DNA of 64,000 bases from Silene conica (lineage: Eukaryota > Streptophyta > Magnoliopsida > Caryophyllales > Caryophyllaceae): assembly GCA_029255685.2 (NCBI GenBank), contig CM055316.2, forward strand, positions 82,644,861 to 82,708,860, written 5' to 3'. Numbering within the stretch: position 1 is the stretch's first letter; every line of letters begins with the position of its first letter. The notes under the pieces were generated by a model, which was not told the DNA's origin, searched no databases, and saw only the letters and a program-made list of their open reading frames with translations. Both the position numbers and the translations under genes were made by a program. This document shows positions 49,901-59,818 of this stretch, piece by piece.

Positions 49901-51804
49901 TCTTCTAAGATTTGCAAAGATAGATTTCAACTTATTACAATCCATGCATCTCAAGGAACTACAATCTCTCACAAGGTATTATATGTCGTTTCAGATGAAT
50001 GCGAAATTTATGATTTTTTGGTTAATTAGCGTTAATTAGCAAAACAACAATTAGGTAACTAGCGTTCATTTGAAACTATTTGGGTTTATGGTGTCCACGA
50101 CATCACTTTTTATTTTTATCCGATTTTTTATATTAAACCGCTAAGAATTCTAACTGCTTCACTTAGTTCTGTTTTATATATTCAAAAGGCCCGCTAAGAA
50201 TCTTAGCGGCTTATCATATTGTAGTGTACCTTGCATATTGTTGGAAATTTGTGGAAGTCGCTGAGAACATCAACGACTTTCACACACTCTCTCTTTTTTT
50301 TTTTTTTGCTTTTTTTAATAAAACAGATATAAATATTTGGACGATGACATTTTGGTAAAGCCGCTAAGTTTCATGTAAACATCAAACAAAAATAAAAAAA
50401 ATGATAACGTGGACACCATTGACCTAAATATTTTCAAATAAACGCTAATTACCTAATAATTTAACTAATTAACGCTAGTTAACCAAAAAATACTTCAATA
50501 TATTTGAAATTCTAAAGTTCTATACTTTTTTTTCCCTAATAATGTCTTTTTATGTAATGTAGATGGTGGAAAGACTTGGAATTTGGCACTAAACTACCAT
50601 TTGCAAGAGACCGAATTGCAGAAGTATACTTTTGGATGTTGGGAACATTTTATGAACCGAAATATGCGTTAGGCCGAGAAATTTTCACAAAATTGTACAA
50701 GATGACATCGGTTATGGACGACACATACGACGCTTATGGACTCTTTCCGGAACTTCAAGTGTACACTAAAGCCGTGCAAAGGTAAAGCAGCGTGAAACGG
50801 ATTTAAAGCAACTTATATATATATACCTGGTTAGTAATAAGCATTTAAGACGTTATTAAGAGAGACTTGTTGTTATGCGTTTTTCCAGGTGGGATAAGGA
50901 TTGTATGAACGAATTGCCCGACTACATGAAAATAACTTACGAAGCCCTTCTTGATACATTCCGAGGATTTGAGCAAAGTTTAGCCAAGGAAGGAAGATCA
51001 CATCTCGTTCCTTACGTTCAAGAATTAGTAAGAATTTCTTACATTAGATAGTCTCACAATTTAATATAAAAACGTCGTTGTAATAAAATTGAATGTTTAT
51101 AGATGAAAGCACAATGCCGAGCATATTTTCAAGAGGCGAAGTGGTGCAACCAAAACTACGTGCCATCATACGACGAGTACCTAGACTCTGCTGCGATCAC
51201 CACTGCAGGGTATACTCTGATGTCGGCTGCAACTTACCTAGGAATGGGAGAATTAGCGACTGAAGAAGCCTTTGAATGGGTTAGCCAGACACCGAAACCT
51301 GTCAAAGCGTCTTGTATTATTGGAAGGCTCATTGGTGACATTGCTAGCTATAAGGTAACTTAACTCACATTATATTTCAACATTACAGATGTCAGCTAGC
51401 GTAACTGGTAAAGTCATGACCTGAATTCAATTTCCGTCAGCAACATATTTAATTTGTCCTTGAACATTTCCTAATTAAGAGTGTTATCAATATCGATTTA
51501 TTTGCAGTTGGAGAAAAACCGAGACCATGTAGCCTCAGCCGTACAATGTTACATGTCACAATACGGGGTGGCAGAGGAAGAGGCAGAGGAGAAACTACGC
51601 GAGCTAGTAGAAGAAGCATGGAAGGATTTAAACCAGGAAATGCTTCGACCAACCAAACTTCCGAGGCCAATGATGATGCGAATCTTGAACCTCTCACGAG
51701 TTATTGAAGTTTTTTATCGTCTTGGTGTAGACGATTACTCAGTTGTTAGCGAGAATATGAAGGAGAAAATACACGCGGTGCTCATTGATCCGGTTATGGT
51801 CTAA
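46930..51804 (+). CDS. Terpene synthase, TPS-a type (TPS1), probable sesquiterpene synthase
   Basis: Seven exons: 46930-47055, 48387-48663, 49597-49975, 50563-50781, 50889-51027, 51103-51354, 51508-51804; GT-AG, in frame, 562 aa. This is the standard class III TPS layout. RPx8W lies near the N-terminus ([11 protein letters not shown]) with no plastid transit peptide, which points to cytosolic use of farnesyl diphosphate. The RDR motif is at 276-278 and the metal-binding DDTYD at 313-317. The second metal site reads GDIASYKLE (458-466): the first ligand position is glycine instead of N/D, with the serine and glutamate kept. The exon 2/3 junction reads VSCGVF where TPS2 and most relatives have VSCDVF. 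The frame is fully open, so it is probably active, but the product cannot be predicted. Introns 1 and 2 are enlarged by transposons. A close tandem paralogue follows. Confidence 0.95.
47302..48061. mobile_element. hAT-like MITE with GGCCCGC arrays in TPS1 intron 1
   Basis: 760 bp, termini TAGAGCTGGCCAAATGCGGG / CCCGCAAACGGCCGACTCTA, flanked by AAAATTAC (47294-47301) and AGAATTAC (48062-48069), 7 of 8 matching. Ends are dense in GGCCCGC/GCGGGC units; centre A+T-rich. Not present in TPS2 intron 1. Confidence 0.85.
48686..49335. mobile_element. Harbinger-like element in TPS1 intron 2
   Basis: 650 bp, termini GGTAGTGTTTGGCAA / TTACCAAACAAGCCC, TAA on both sides (48683-48685, 49336-49338). TPS2 intron 2 has the uninterrupted site (CCCTTAACTCCATTCAG near 54718), so the borders are firm. 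Confidence 0.9.
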
Positions 51805-51999
51805 GACAACCTGCTTAAAATGATCTAGCAGCAAAATGTGGCACGAGCCTTAAGCTGTCCCTTGATTTTAATTTGTTTGTTTCAAGTGTTTTGATTGCGC
51901 ATTCTGTGTTATGTTATTCGTAAACAGTCACTTTGTGTTATGTTACGTGTAAACAGTCGCTTTGTTTGCGACATTGTATTGTTTCTTCAATAATAATAA

Positions 52000-52359
52000 G
52001 GGTTAATTGATAGAAATACTCCAAACTATGAGTGAACTGCTCCAAATACTCTAAACTTTATTTTAACTATCAATACAACCAACTAATACTCTCATCTGCT
52101 TTGAATAGAATTTGTTGTTTTGTTAACTCATTGTAACATGTTTTAATGGTGTGATTAGGTGAATAGATTAACAGAAAAGTAAAAAGAGAAAGACGGGTTA
52201 AAGAAGGATTAAAAATTTCTTTACATATTTAGCAGGTAGCAGGTCATATATTATAATAAAAGCGAATGAGAACATTAGTTGGTTATATTGGTAGTTAAAA
52301 TAGAGTAGAGTATTTTGAGCAGGATACCCATAGTTCAGAGTATTCTTATCAATTAATCC
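52000..52359. mobile_element. Mutator-like MITE just after TPS1
   Basis: 360 bp with about 30-bp inverted termini (GGGTTAATTGATAGAAATAC / GTATTCTTATCAATTAATCC) and a perfect 9-bp duplication TAATAATAA (51991-51999, 52360-52368). TPS2 3' flank has the empty site (TTCTTCAATAATAACGAG). It probably sits in or just beyond the TPS1 3'UTR. Confidence 0.9.
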
Positions 52360-52368
52360 TAATAATAA

Positions 52369-53547
52369 TGGAAGTTAATGTTACCATTAGTAAAGGAATG
52401 ATTTGGCTAAACTGGTTCATAGCCATTACCCTCGATCTCTTTCCTTCCGAATTCCTCCATCCAAATACGATCTTAAAATCATCGGAGAGACTTCAATTAT
52501 TTCGACATAATAACGGCAATTAGGACTTCAATTCCGTTTTAGGAGGAAACAGTGTAACAAAAATTATTCGTGTAAGATTGCTTGCTCTCTGGTAATGAGA
52601 GCCGACCCTGAGGCCAGTTTTGCGGGTTGATGAATAATGGCCCATGTTAAGAGGGGTTCATCAAAGGCCAGATCGGAACTAGTGGTCTTATGTAGGTAGT
52701 AAGCTATTGTCCGAGGCTTTTTGTCAAATAAAAATTATTACATGTAAAAATCAGAATTCGGGAAGTAGTCTAGTGACTAAGCATCCAAATAGTAAGAGGT
52801 CTCGTATCCTATTCTTCATGGCGGCTTGTATTACCTAATAACACATTAATTACTTGAACAAGAATTTATAATGAAACCCTATTTTATAATTTTGCCTAGA
52901 ATTTTAAAATCGCCTTTAAAAGTGGTAATTTAGCCCGGACCACACCGACCAGTCCCAGCCCGCCCCGCCCTATATCCGGGCGGTTCTGGATCCCAATGTC
53001 AAGCCCAACCCATCCCAATCCAGACTCATTCTAGACCTACACTAAACGCGTTTCACGGATCACCTTTTACCCGACTTAGCCTGTCTCAGCCCAACCCACC
53101 ACAAATCTGACGAACCCGCACTATTAACCAACCCTACCTTGCACTATGATTAATGAGTAATTCATATAAGTATGTTTGGAAATATATATTCGATTCATGT
53201 GACCAATTTATGTCCTCTTCAACTCCCAGAAAATTGATTGTCTAAATTCAAAATTTATGGTATTTTGCATGAAGAATTCACGTGCTTCTCCAAATTACAT
53301 TGCTTGCATGCATGCATATAAAACCAAGTCTTAAGGCATACAAGTGTCGTCTCTTCTCTTTATATGCATGCATTGGTGTAATTGCGTACAAATAAATCGG
53401 AAAACATAGTGAGTATTTATTTACACTAGGTCTCGTGAGAAACCTTCTCTCATTCTACCATATATGTAAGGGTGCAATTAAAAAATCGACACTCTGAATT
53501 TTTTGTGATTTATTCTTGAGCAAGGGACCCATACATTAAGAAAGTAG
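52369..53547. other. Intergenic between TPS1 and TPS2
   Basis: No gene seen. About 52740-52830 has a tRNA-like AGTCTAGTGACTAAGC segment that may be a SINE relic; 52930-53110 has CCCGACC/CCAACCC runs. The last few hundred bases are the TPS2 promoter. Confidence 0.5.
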
Positions 53548-53555
53548 TATAAATA
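53548..53555 (+). promoter_or_regulatory. TATA box of TPS2
   Basis: TATAAATA in the same AAGTAGTATAAATAGGGTAA context as TPS1, 68 bp before the ATG. Confidence 0.75.
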
Positions 53556-53622
53556 GGGTAAGAAGGTTACCAAGGAATTCATAACTTAAGCAAACAATCA
53601 AAGTGTAAAAAACACAAGAAAA

Positions 53623-56600
53623 ATGGAGTTTGAGAAAATTGTCGACAATGGTGAAATTGTTCAACCAAAGGATGAGCGTCCTTTAGGGCACTTTCACACT
53701 GATATTTGGGGTGACCGTTTCCTTAATTACACTCCACCTCATCAGGTAATTTATTGCAACAGAGGAAATTTCGAGTAAAACGGTTTTACAATTATACATC
53801 ACTATGTAACACGTAGGGGCGAAGCCACAAACGAAATTTTTGACATTATTTTACCCTAATTAATAAAAACGGGAGTAATGAGAGTAACAATAATAACATG
53901 AAAATTAAGATACTATATAGTATTTGTTGTAGGAAATTCATATTAAGATACGGGCCCTGTTTGGTAAACGGTATATTAAGCATTTTTTTTGCATATTTAA
54001 GGCTTTTAGCATGTTTGACCAGTTAATATGCTAATTTGAGTGTTTGGTAAATAACATATTGAAACAACATATTTGGGGTCAATATGCTGTTTTACAATAT
54101 GCTACTTACCCAAGCATGTTGGTTAACATATTCTAAATTAGAAAATTTTACTAAATTTTACAAAGGAAACTAACAATCTACTAATCGTAATCTGCTAGTT
54201 ACCAAACACTTTAATTAATTTTGCTAATTATAATATGCTAGTCAAACCTTCCGTTTAAATCTGTCATTTATAATATGCTGTTACAATCTGGTTATGCTGA
54301 AATTAATCTGCTGTTTACCAAACAGAGCCACGATCTACGAATATTAGATTAGAATGTCATTTAAAAGCGTTAATTATTATCGCCGAAAAAAAAGGATATT
54401 ATGATACTATTTATTTGTGTAGGAAATTCAAGAGAAATATGAAGAAGAAGCACAAGATTTGAAAGAGGAAGTGAGGAAAAAGCTTGTGGAAATTGTTAAG
54501 GATTCAAAAGAAAGATTATTAATAATCGACAATATAGAACAACTTGGAGTTGCATACCATTTTGAAGTAGAAATTGAAGACAATTTGCTACAATTTTACA
54601 ACAATTATTCTCATGAATTAGAGACTTATGAGAAAGACCTCCATTTTGTTTCTTTAAGATTTCGTCTCTTAAGGCAACATGGTTTTTACGTCTCTTGCGG
54701 TATAATGTTAATAATTTCCCTTAACTCCATTCAGTTTCCCGGTTTTCCTAACGTGTATTCAACCTAAAGATAGACATTAATAACCTAAATATGATAAAAT
54801 TCAGTTAATTATGATAAAAATGAGTTTATACTTGAATTTCGCATCAGAATATCTTGAATTGAGTTTAAATGACATATTGAAATGAACTTAATTTATAAGA
54901 AATAAACTGAATTGAACTGAATAACTAAATTGAAATTTCAGTTCAAATAATAGCGATATAATTTCAATAAGCTAATGTTCTTTTTGTTTGGTGTAACAGA
55001 CGTGTTTAACCAGTTTAAGAACGAGGATGGAACGTTCAAGGAATCGCTAACAAAAGATGTAATAGGCATGCTAAACTTGTATGAAGCATCATTTTTGAGG
55101 GTGCAAGGAGAAGAAACCCTAGATGAAGCAAACAAGTTTACCACTAATCACATGAAATCAATGTTAAATCAATTAAGCCAACCATTATTAACACAAGTAA
55201 CTCAAGCATTGAAATTGCCTTTACATAAAGGTATTACAAGGCTTTTATCAAGGTATTATATCACTAATTATGAAGCTAACCCTAAACATGATGAAACTCT
55301 TCTAAGATTTGCAAAGATAGATTTCAACTTACTACAATCCATGCATCTTAAGGAACTTCAAGCTCTCTCGAGGTAATCACTCGATCTTCTGTATACGTCC
55401 TGTTCTTTCTGGCTTAATTTCACCTCTTTTCAATTTTGCATGACTATATTTCGTTAAGTTTTATTTACGTTCAATCAACTATGTTCAGTTAATATTTTCA
55501 CAAAATTAACTTTTAATTCAACTAAATTTACTTCACCTCAATTTCAATCAATTTAGTTCAATTAATTAAGCTCTACTCCAATTAATTCAATTCAGCTCGT
55601 TTCAGCCAAAAAGAACATGACCTAAGTCTATCTGTATCTGAACTTGATTCGGAATTTATATTAATTACAATGTAGATGGTGGAAAGAGCTAGATTTTTGC
55701 ACAAGACTACCATTTGCAAGAGATAGAATTGTAGAAGTATACTTTTGGATGTTGGGAACATTTTATGAACCGAAATATGCATTGGGTCGAGAAATATTTA
55801 CAAAGTTGTTCAAGATGATTTCGGTCATAGATGATACCTACGATGCCTATGGATTCTTTGGAGAACTTCAAGTGTACACTAAAGCCGTGCAAAGGTACGT
55901 ACCTCCTCGTGTGCATGGTATATTGGTATCAAGTCTCGACACTAAATCAGATATTGGATCAACCTTAGCTTCATTTTAGTGATGACAATGGATCGGACTG
56001 GATTAGGTTTTGCGAGAACCTAATCCAGTTCTAATATCCATTTCTAACAAAATTAGATAAGAATACAACAACAACAGTATCAGAGCCTTAGTCCCAAAAT
56101 GTTTTGGGGTCGGCTGACATGAATCATCCTTTAGATAAGAATATTTAATTTAATCAATTTCATGTAATTTCAGATGGGATAAAACATGTATGGACCAATT
56201 GCCCGACTTCATGAAAATAACATACGAAGCCCTTCTTGATACTTTTCGAGGATTTGAGCTAAATTTGGCCGCGCAAGGAAGATCACATCTCGTTCCTTAT
56301 GTTCGAGAATTAGTAAGAATCCTGACATTATTTTTCATCTATGAGACTGCCTTACAATATAATCTGAAAACGTTATGTTATGTGTAAGTGTGTGATGAAA
56401 TTAGAAATGTTAATAGATGAAAGCACAATGTCGAGCTTATTTGCAAGAGGCGAAATGGTGCAATCAAAAGTACGTGCCTTCCTACACTGAGTACCTTGAA
56501 TCAGCCGCGATCACCACCTCAGGGTACACATTATTTTCCGCGGCAACTTACCTAGGAATGGGAGAATTGGCGACTGAAGAAGCGTTTCAATGGGTTAGCC

Positions 56601-57221
56601 AGGTGCCGAAACCTGTCAAAGTGTCCTGTATTATTGGACGGCTCATTGGTGACATAGCTAGCCATAAGGTAAGTTACCTCACATTTTATCGCAATATTAC
56701 AGATGTCAGCTAGCATAACCGGGAAAGTCATGACTATTAGGACTCGTGAGTTTTCGAGGGGTTTTGAGGTTGCCAGGATTCGAACCCTAACTCTGATACC
56801 ATGATAGATGAACCATCTCAACCAAAACCTTAAGGTGATGGTTAAGGCCCAACTATTATTAATATTCCTAATAATGACCTGGGTTCAATTCCTAAAAGTA
56901 CGCGTTTTATATATTGATTTTCAGTTGGAGAAAAATCGAGATCATGTAGCCTCGGCCGTGGAATGTTACATGTCACAATACGGAGTGTCAGAGGAAGAGG
57001 CAGAGGAGAAACTACGCGAGCTAGTAGAGGAAGCATGGAAGGATTTAAACCAAGAGATGCTTCGACCAACCAAACTTCCGAGGCCATTGATGATACGAAT
57101 TCTGAACCTCTCACGAGTCATTGAAGTTTTCTATCGACTTGGCGATGATGACTACACGGTTGTCAGCGAGAATATGAAGGAGAAAATACACGCTGTGCTC
57201 GTTGATCCGGTTATAGTCTAA
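53623..57221 (+). CDS. Terpene synthase, TPS-a type (TPS2), probable sesquiterpene synthase
   Basis: Seven exons: 53623-53745, 54423-54699, 55000-55372, 55676-55894, 56174-56312, 56417-56668, 56925-57221; GT-AG, in frame, 559 aa. Same exon phases as TPS1. RPx8W ([11 protein letters not shown]) near the N-terminus, RDR, DDTYD at 310-314 and GDIASHKLE at 455-463, again with glycine at the first metal-ligand position. It keeps the usual VSCDVF. Two residues shorter than TPS1 in exon 3 (MLNQLSQ against MLINNQLSQ). No transit peptide, so cytosolic sesquiterpene formation is the likeliest role. Protein identity with TPS1 is high but the pocket-lining exon 4 differs at several places (DFCTRL/EFGTKL, FFGE/LFPE), so products could differ. 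It ends 179 bp from the convergent dirigent 3 gene. Confidence 0.95.
53953..54329. mobile_element. Harbinger-like MITE in TPS2 intron 1
   Basis: Termini GGCCCTGTTTGGTAAAC / GTTTACCAAACAGAGCC with ACG on both sides (53950-53952, 54330-54332). Best-preserved copy of the family also seen at 33960 and 38613; the three-base duplication is not the usual TWA. Confidence 0.75.
56066..56130 (-). mobile_element. 65-bp retroposon tail in TPS2 intron 4
   Basis: CCCAAAATGTTTTGGGGTCG core with (CAA) repeats at its left end (TTG tail on the minus strand), flanked by a perfect 13-bp duplication TTAGATAAGAATA (56053-56065, 56131-56143). Same family as 9702-9800. Confidence 0.8.
56735..56873 (-). mobile_element. 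TRIM-derived insertion in TPS2 intron 6
   Basis: 139 bp flanked by the 5-bp duplication ATGAC (56730-56734, 56874-56878); TPS1 has ATGAC once at the same place (51416-51420). On the minus strand: an LTR-like part (56873-56803), then a primer-binding-site-like TGGTATCAGAGTT, as in the TRIM at 6548. The rest of the interior and the second LTR are mostly gone. Confidence 0.75.
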
Positions 57222-57400
57222 GACAACCTCGCTAGCAGCAATGCTATCCTTTAATTTAATCTGTTTGTTTCGAGTTTTTAGATTGCGCTTTTGTGTTATA
57301 TTATTCGTAAACAGTCGCCTTGTGTTATGCTCTGTTTCTTCAATAATAACGAGTTTTCTTTTTATATAATGTGACGTATACAAGTACAACAGTGCTGGAA

Positions 57401-57964
57401 TTAATGTGCAAGAGCAGCATAAGGAGGCCAATACACGGTAAAATCGATCTTATAACGTGTAGTCGGTCCCTCGCGATCGACAACGGACGTAATCATGTAA
57501 CCTTGAGCAAACCGAAAATCGCCCGTACCACCTACTAAGGGAAGTTCCGAAACCCGATTAAAATAGGCAGATCCTGCGTTTATGAGTTCACCTTTGTACC
57601 CTTTTAAATTAAATGTCACCTTAAGTATGCATATGTTACCATCACCATCGAAACTCGTAGTGCCCAACATCCCCTCGAAGTTGCCGAGGGCCTTGGAGGT
57701 CGGGTCAGGTGTCTCGGTTAAGGGGTCGCGGAAGACAACTAATGAACCAAAGGGGTTCGAGGTTTTGGTAATGCCGGTTGGTCCAGCCACGCCTTTTACA
57801 ATGAAATAGGCGGTTTTGTTGAATGTTTCGTGTAGGTAGAGGGAGAATTTAAGGGTTTTGAGACGGTTTCTGGTCGTAATGTGGCCGTGTTTGATGTCAT
57901 GGGAGAGTGCTAGAGTTGAGAAGAGAGCTAGGATTGTGATCAAGGAGAGTAAAGAGGGAGCCAT
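57401..57964 (-). CDS. Dirigent protein (copy 3)
   Basis: Single exon. The open frame reaches 58003, but the ATG at 57964 (MAPSLLSL) aligns with the starts of copies 1 and 2 and gives a signal peptide directly; 187 aa. Dirigent motifs FNKTAYFIVKGVAGP, DPLTETPDPTSKALGNFEGM, FNLKGYKGELINAG and GGTGDFRFAQGYM are present. It is the most diverged of the three: the centre reads GTTSFDGDGNICILKVTF, and the C-terminal GTCYK cysteine is arginine (TTRYK), so a disulfide possible in copies 1 and 2 cannot form. The usual secreted-protein role is expected but substrate is unknown. It converges on TPS2 with 179 bp between the stop codons, so the two transcripts may overlap at their 3' ends. Confidence 0.93.
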   Translation of the reverse strand: MAPSLLSLITILALFSTLALSHDIKHGHITTRNRLKTLKFSLYLHETFNKTAYFIVKGVAGPTGITKTSNPFGSLVVFRDPLTETPDPTSKALGNFEGMLGTTSFDGDGNICILKVTFNLKGYKGELINAGSAYFNRVSELPLVGGTGDFRFAQGYMITSVVDREGPTTRYKIDFTVYWPPYAALAH

Positions 57965-58012
57965 GGGGGATTGGTAAGTGCGTTGAATACTTGAATGTGT
58001 CATGTTGGTAGT

Positions 58013-58022
58013 TTATATAGGC
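58013..58022 (-). promoter_or_regulatory. TATA box of dirigent 3
   Basis: GCCTATATAA on the minus strand, 49 bp before the ATG at 57964; identical to dirigent 1 and 2. This also argues against the upstream ATG at 58003, which would leave almost no leader. Confidence 0.7.
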
Positions 58023-59818
58023 AAAGATATATAGCTAAACTAATTAGTCGACTTATCGATTATAATCCGTTTTAACCTTAAAACAGGTTAAATACTAGCA
58101 AAAGGTTAATAAAGACAATTTTTTTGGTATTTTCTAGACAACAGGTGTGGTAATTTGATATGTATTTGATCCGTTTTAAATTTAAAATGGATAATACCCG
58201 TCTTAAATGAATATTTTTATATCGATTAGACCGTTAATTATATACAACCGATGGTATATATTTGAGCTTTCATCAAACGAGCCATTGCAATTTGCAACAA
58301 TTGCTTGTCCTAGACTTGGAAGTTGGAAATCTTAAAAGTAGAGGTGATTATGGGCTGGGTCGGGCTGGGACTGGCTGGGTCAAGGTTAATCGGAAAAGTG
58401 GGCCCAGACCTTAGCCCAATCAGAATATCAATGTCTGTCACAAACAAGATGTTTTGTTTTATAAGTAGGATAATAAGTGTTGTTAAAGGTGGTCGACGTA
58501 TTTTTGGAGTGGTCGACTATTTTTCGAATTTATTTTACGCTAATGAGTCTATCTTCTTTAACTTATTTTGCACTTTCCAAAAAATTTCACTTAATATAGA
58601 ATTTAGAAAAAAAACGGTTTTCATCATTGCGATAACATAATCAAACAAACCGCAAAGCGATTAACAGGAACAACTCCGCTTATTGTATTTGTGCCTTGAA
58701 CTATTAGTCGATGCTTTGAACGACTAGCGGGGGATTTCCCTCAAGCCGATGGTTCATACAACTAATCACATGACAACAACTAATCACATCACATCGGTGT
58801 TAGGCGATTAAGCCAAGTATCGTCAACTCCAATGATGAGCTACAAGACCTTATAACTTGCCTTGTCATGTCTTTTGCCTAAACAAAGCTAGATTTGGAGT
58901 ATTATTAGTTACATAATCAATCAAATTTTATTAATTTCGTATTAAATACCGAGTGATAAGATTCGAACACCTAATTTTGTCCCCTCGTTTAATTCACCGG
59001 AAACTTCTTTGTCATTGCAACATATCACGGCCGATTGCGACTTCAATTCGGTTTTGGAGGAAACAAATAAGAATTTGCTCCTCTCAAGAGCATTCTGGCC
59101 CTCTGATAATGAGAACCGCAAGGATCACTGAGAGATTTGTCCCACATCGGTAGAATGTGGGTGTGTGGAGATTTGTCGCACATCGGTAGAATGTGAGGCT
59201 TGTGATATGCTTATAATAATTTTCACTCACCCCTAGTAACAAGACATTGTGCTTTTGGGCTTGAGTGAGAACAAATAATGGGCCCAAAAGTGCACACCCA
59301 TCATATTGAGTTTGTGTTACGACAGTGGCGGGTGAGTTGTTACAACCACCGTGTCTTTCTTGTCGTCGCTGCCACTCGACGGGTCTCTAATATCATTCAA
59401 AGCGGAAAATGCCAAAATGGAATCGGAGCAAAATGAAACCGGCTCAATGAATGAGCGCTACCGTTCAAATTTCAATGAAGTTTACAAGAAATGAACAAAT
59501 TCTATCATCCTCTCCTTGGGATGCTTAACTCCTACACAAAAACCTACACGAGACGGTCTTGCATGTCAGACCGACTCATTAGCTATATAATCAACTTGTT
59601 CACATGCGAAACCGTCTCACATTCCATATAAGACTCACTGTTACTCCTATCTCCTCACAGTCCCGAGACGAAACTTAACCCCGGTTAAGAAAACTGCTAA
59701 TCTATAATTCACACGGAGCACAATTCAACAAAATGCAGCACCGACTGCGCTTAACTCTCCGTCTCTATGATATACCAAATATGTACCTAAAAAAGAGACA
59801 AATACCGAATGTAAAGCT
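58023..59818. other. Intergenic between dirigent 3 and the CRLK-type kinase
   Basis: No gene supported. About 59125-59200 contains a 34-bp sequence twice (GAGATTTGTCCCACATCGGT and a near copy), typical of LTR retrotransposon fragments; 58685-58740 resembles a segment at 60290-60335. The last part is the kinase 3'UTR. Confidence 0.5.

Noticed and set aside
57965-58003. Upstream in-frame ATG of dirigent 3
   Set aside because: The extension is not shared with copies 1 and 2 and starts about 10 bp from the TATA box; the ATG at 57964 is preferred.
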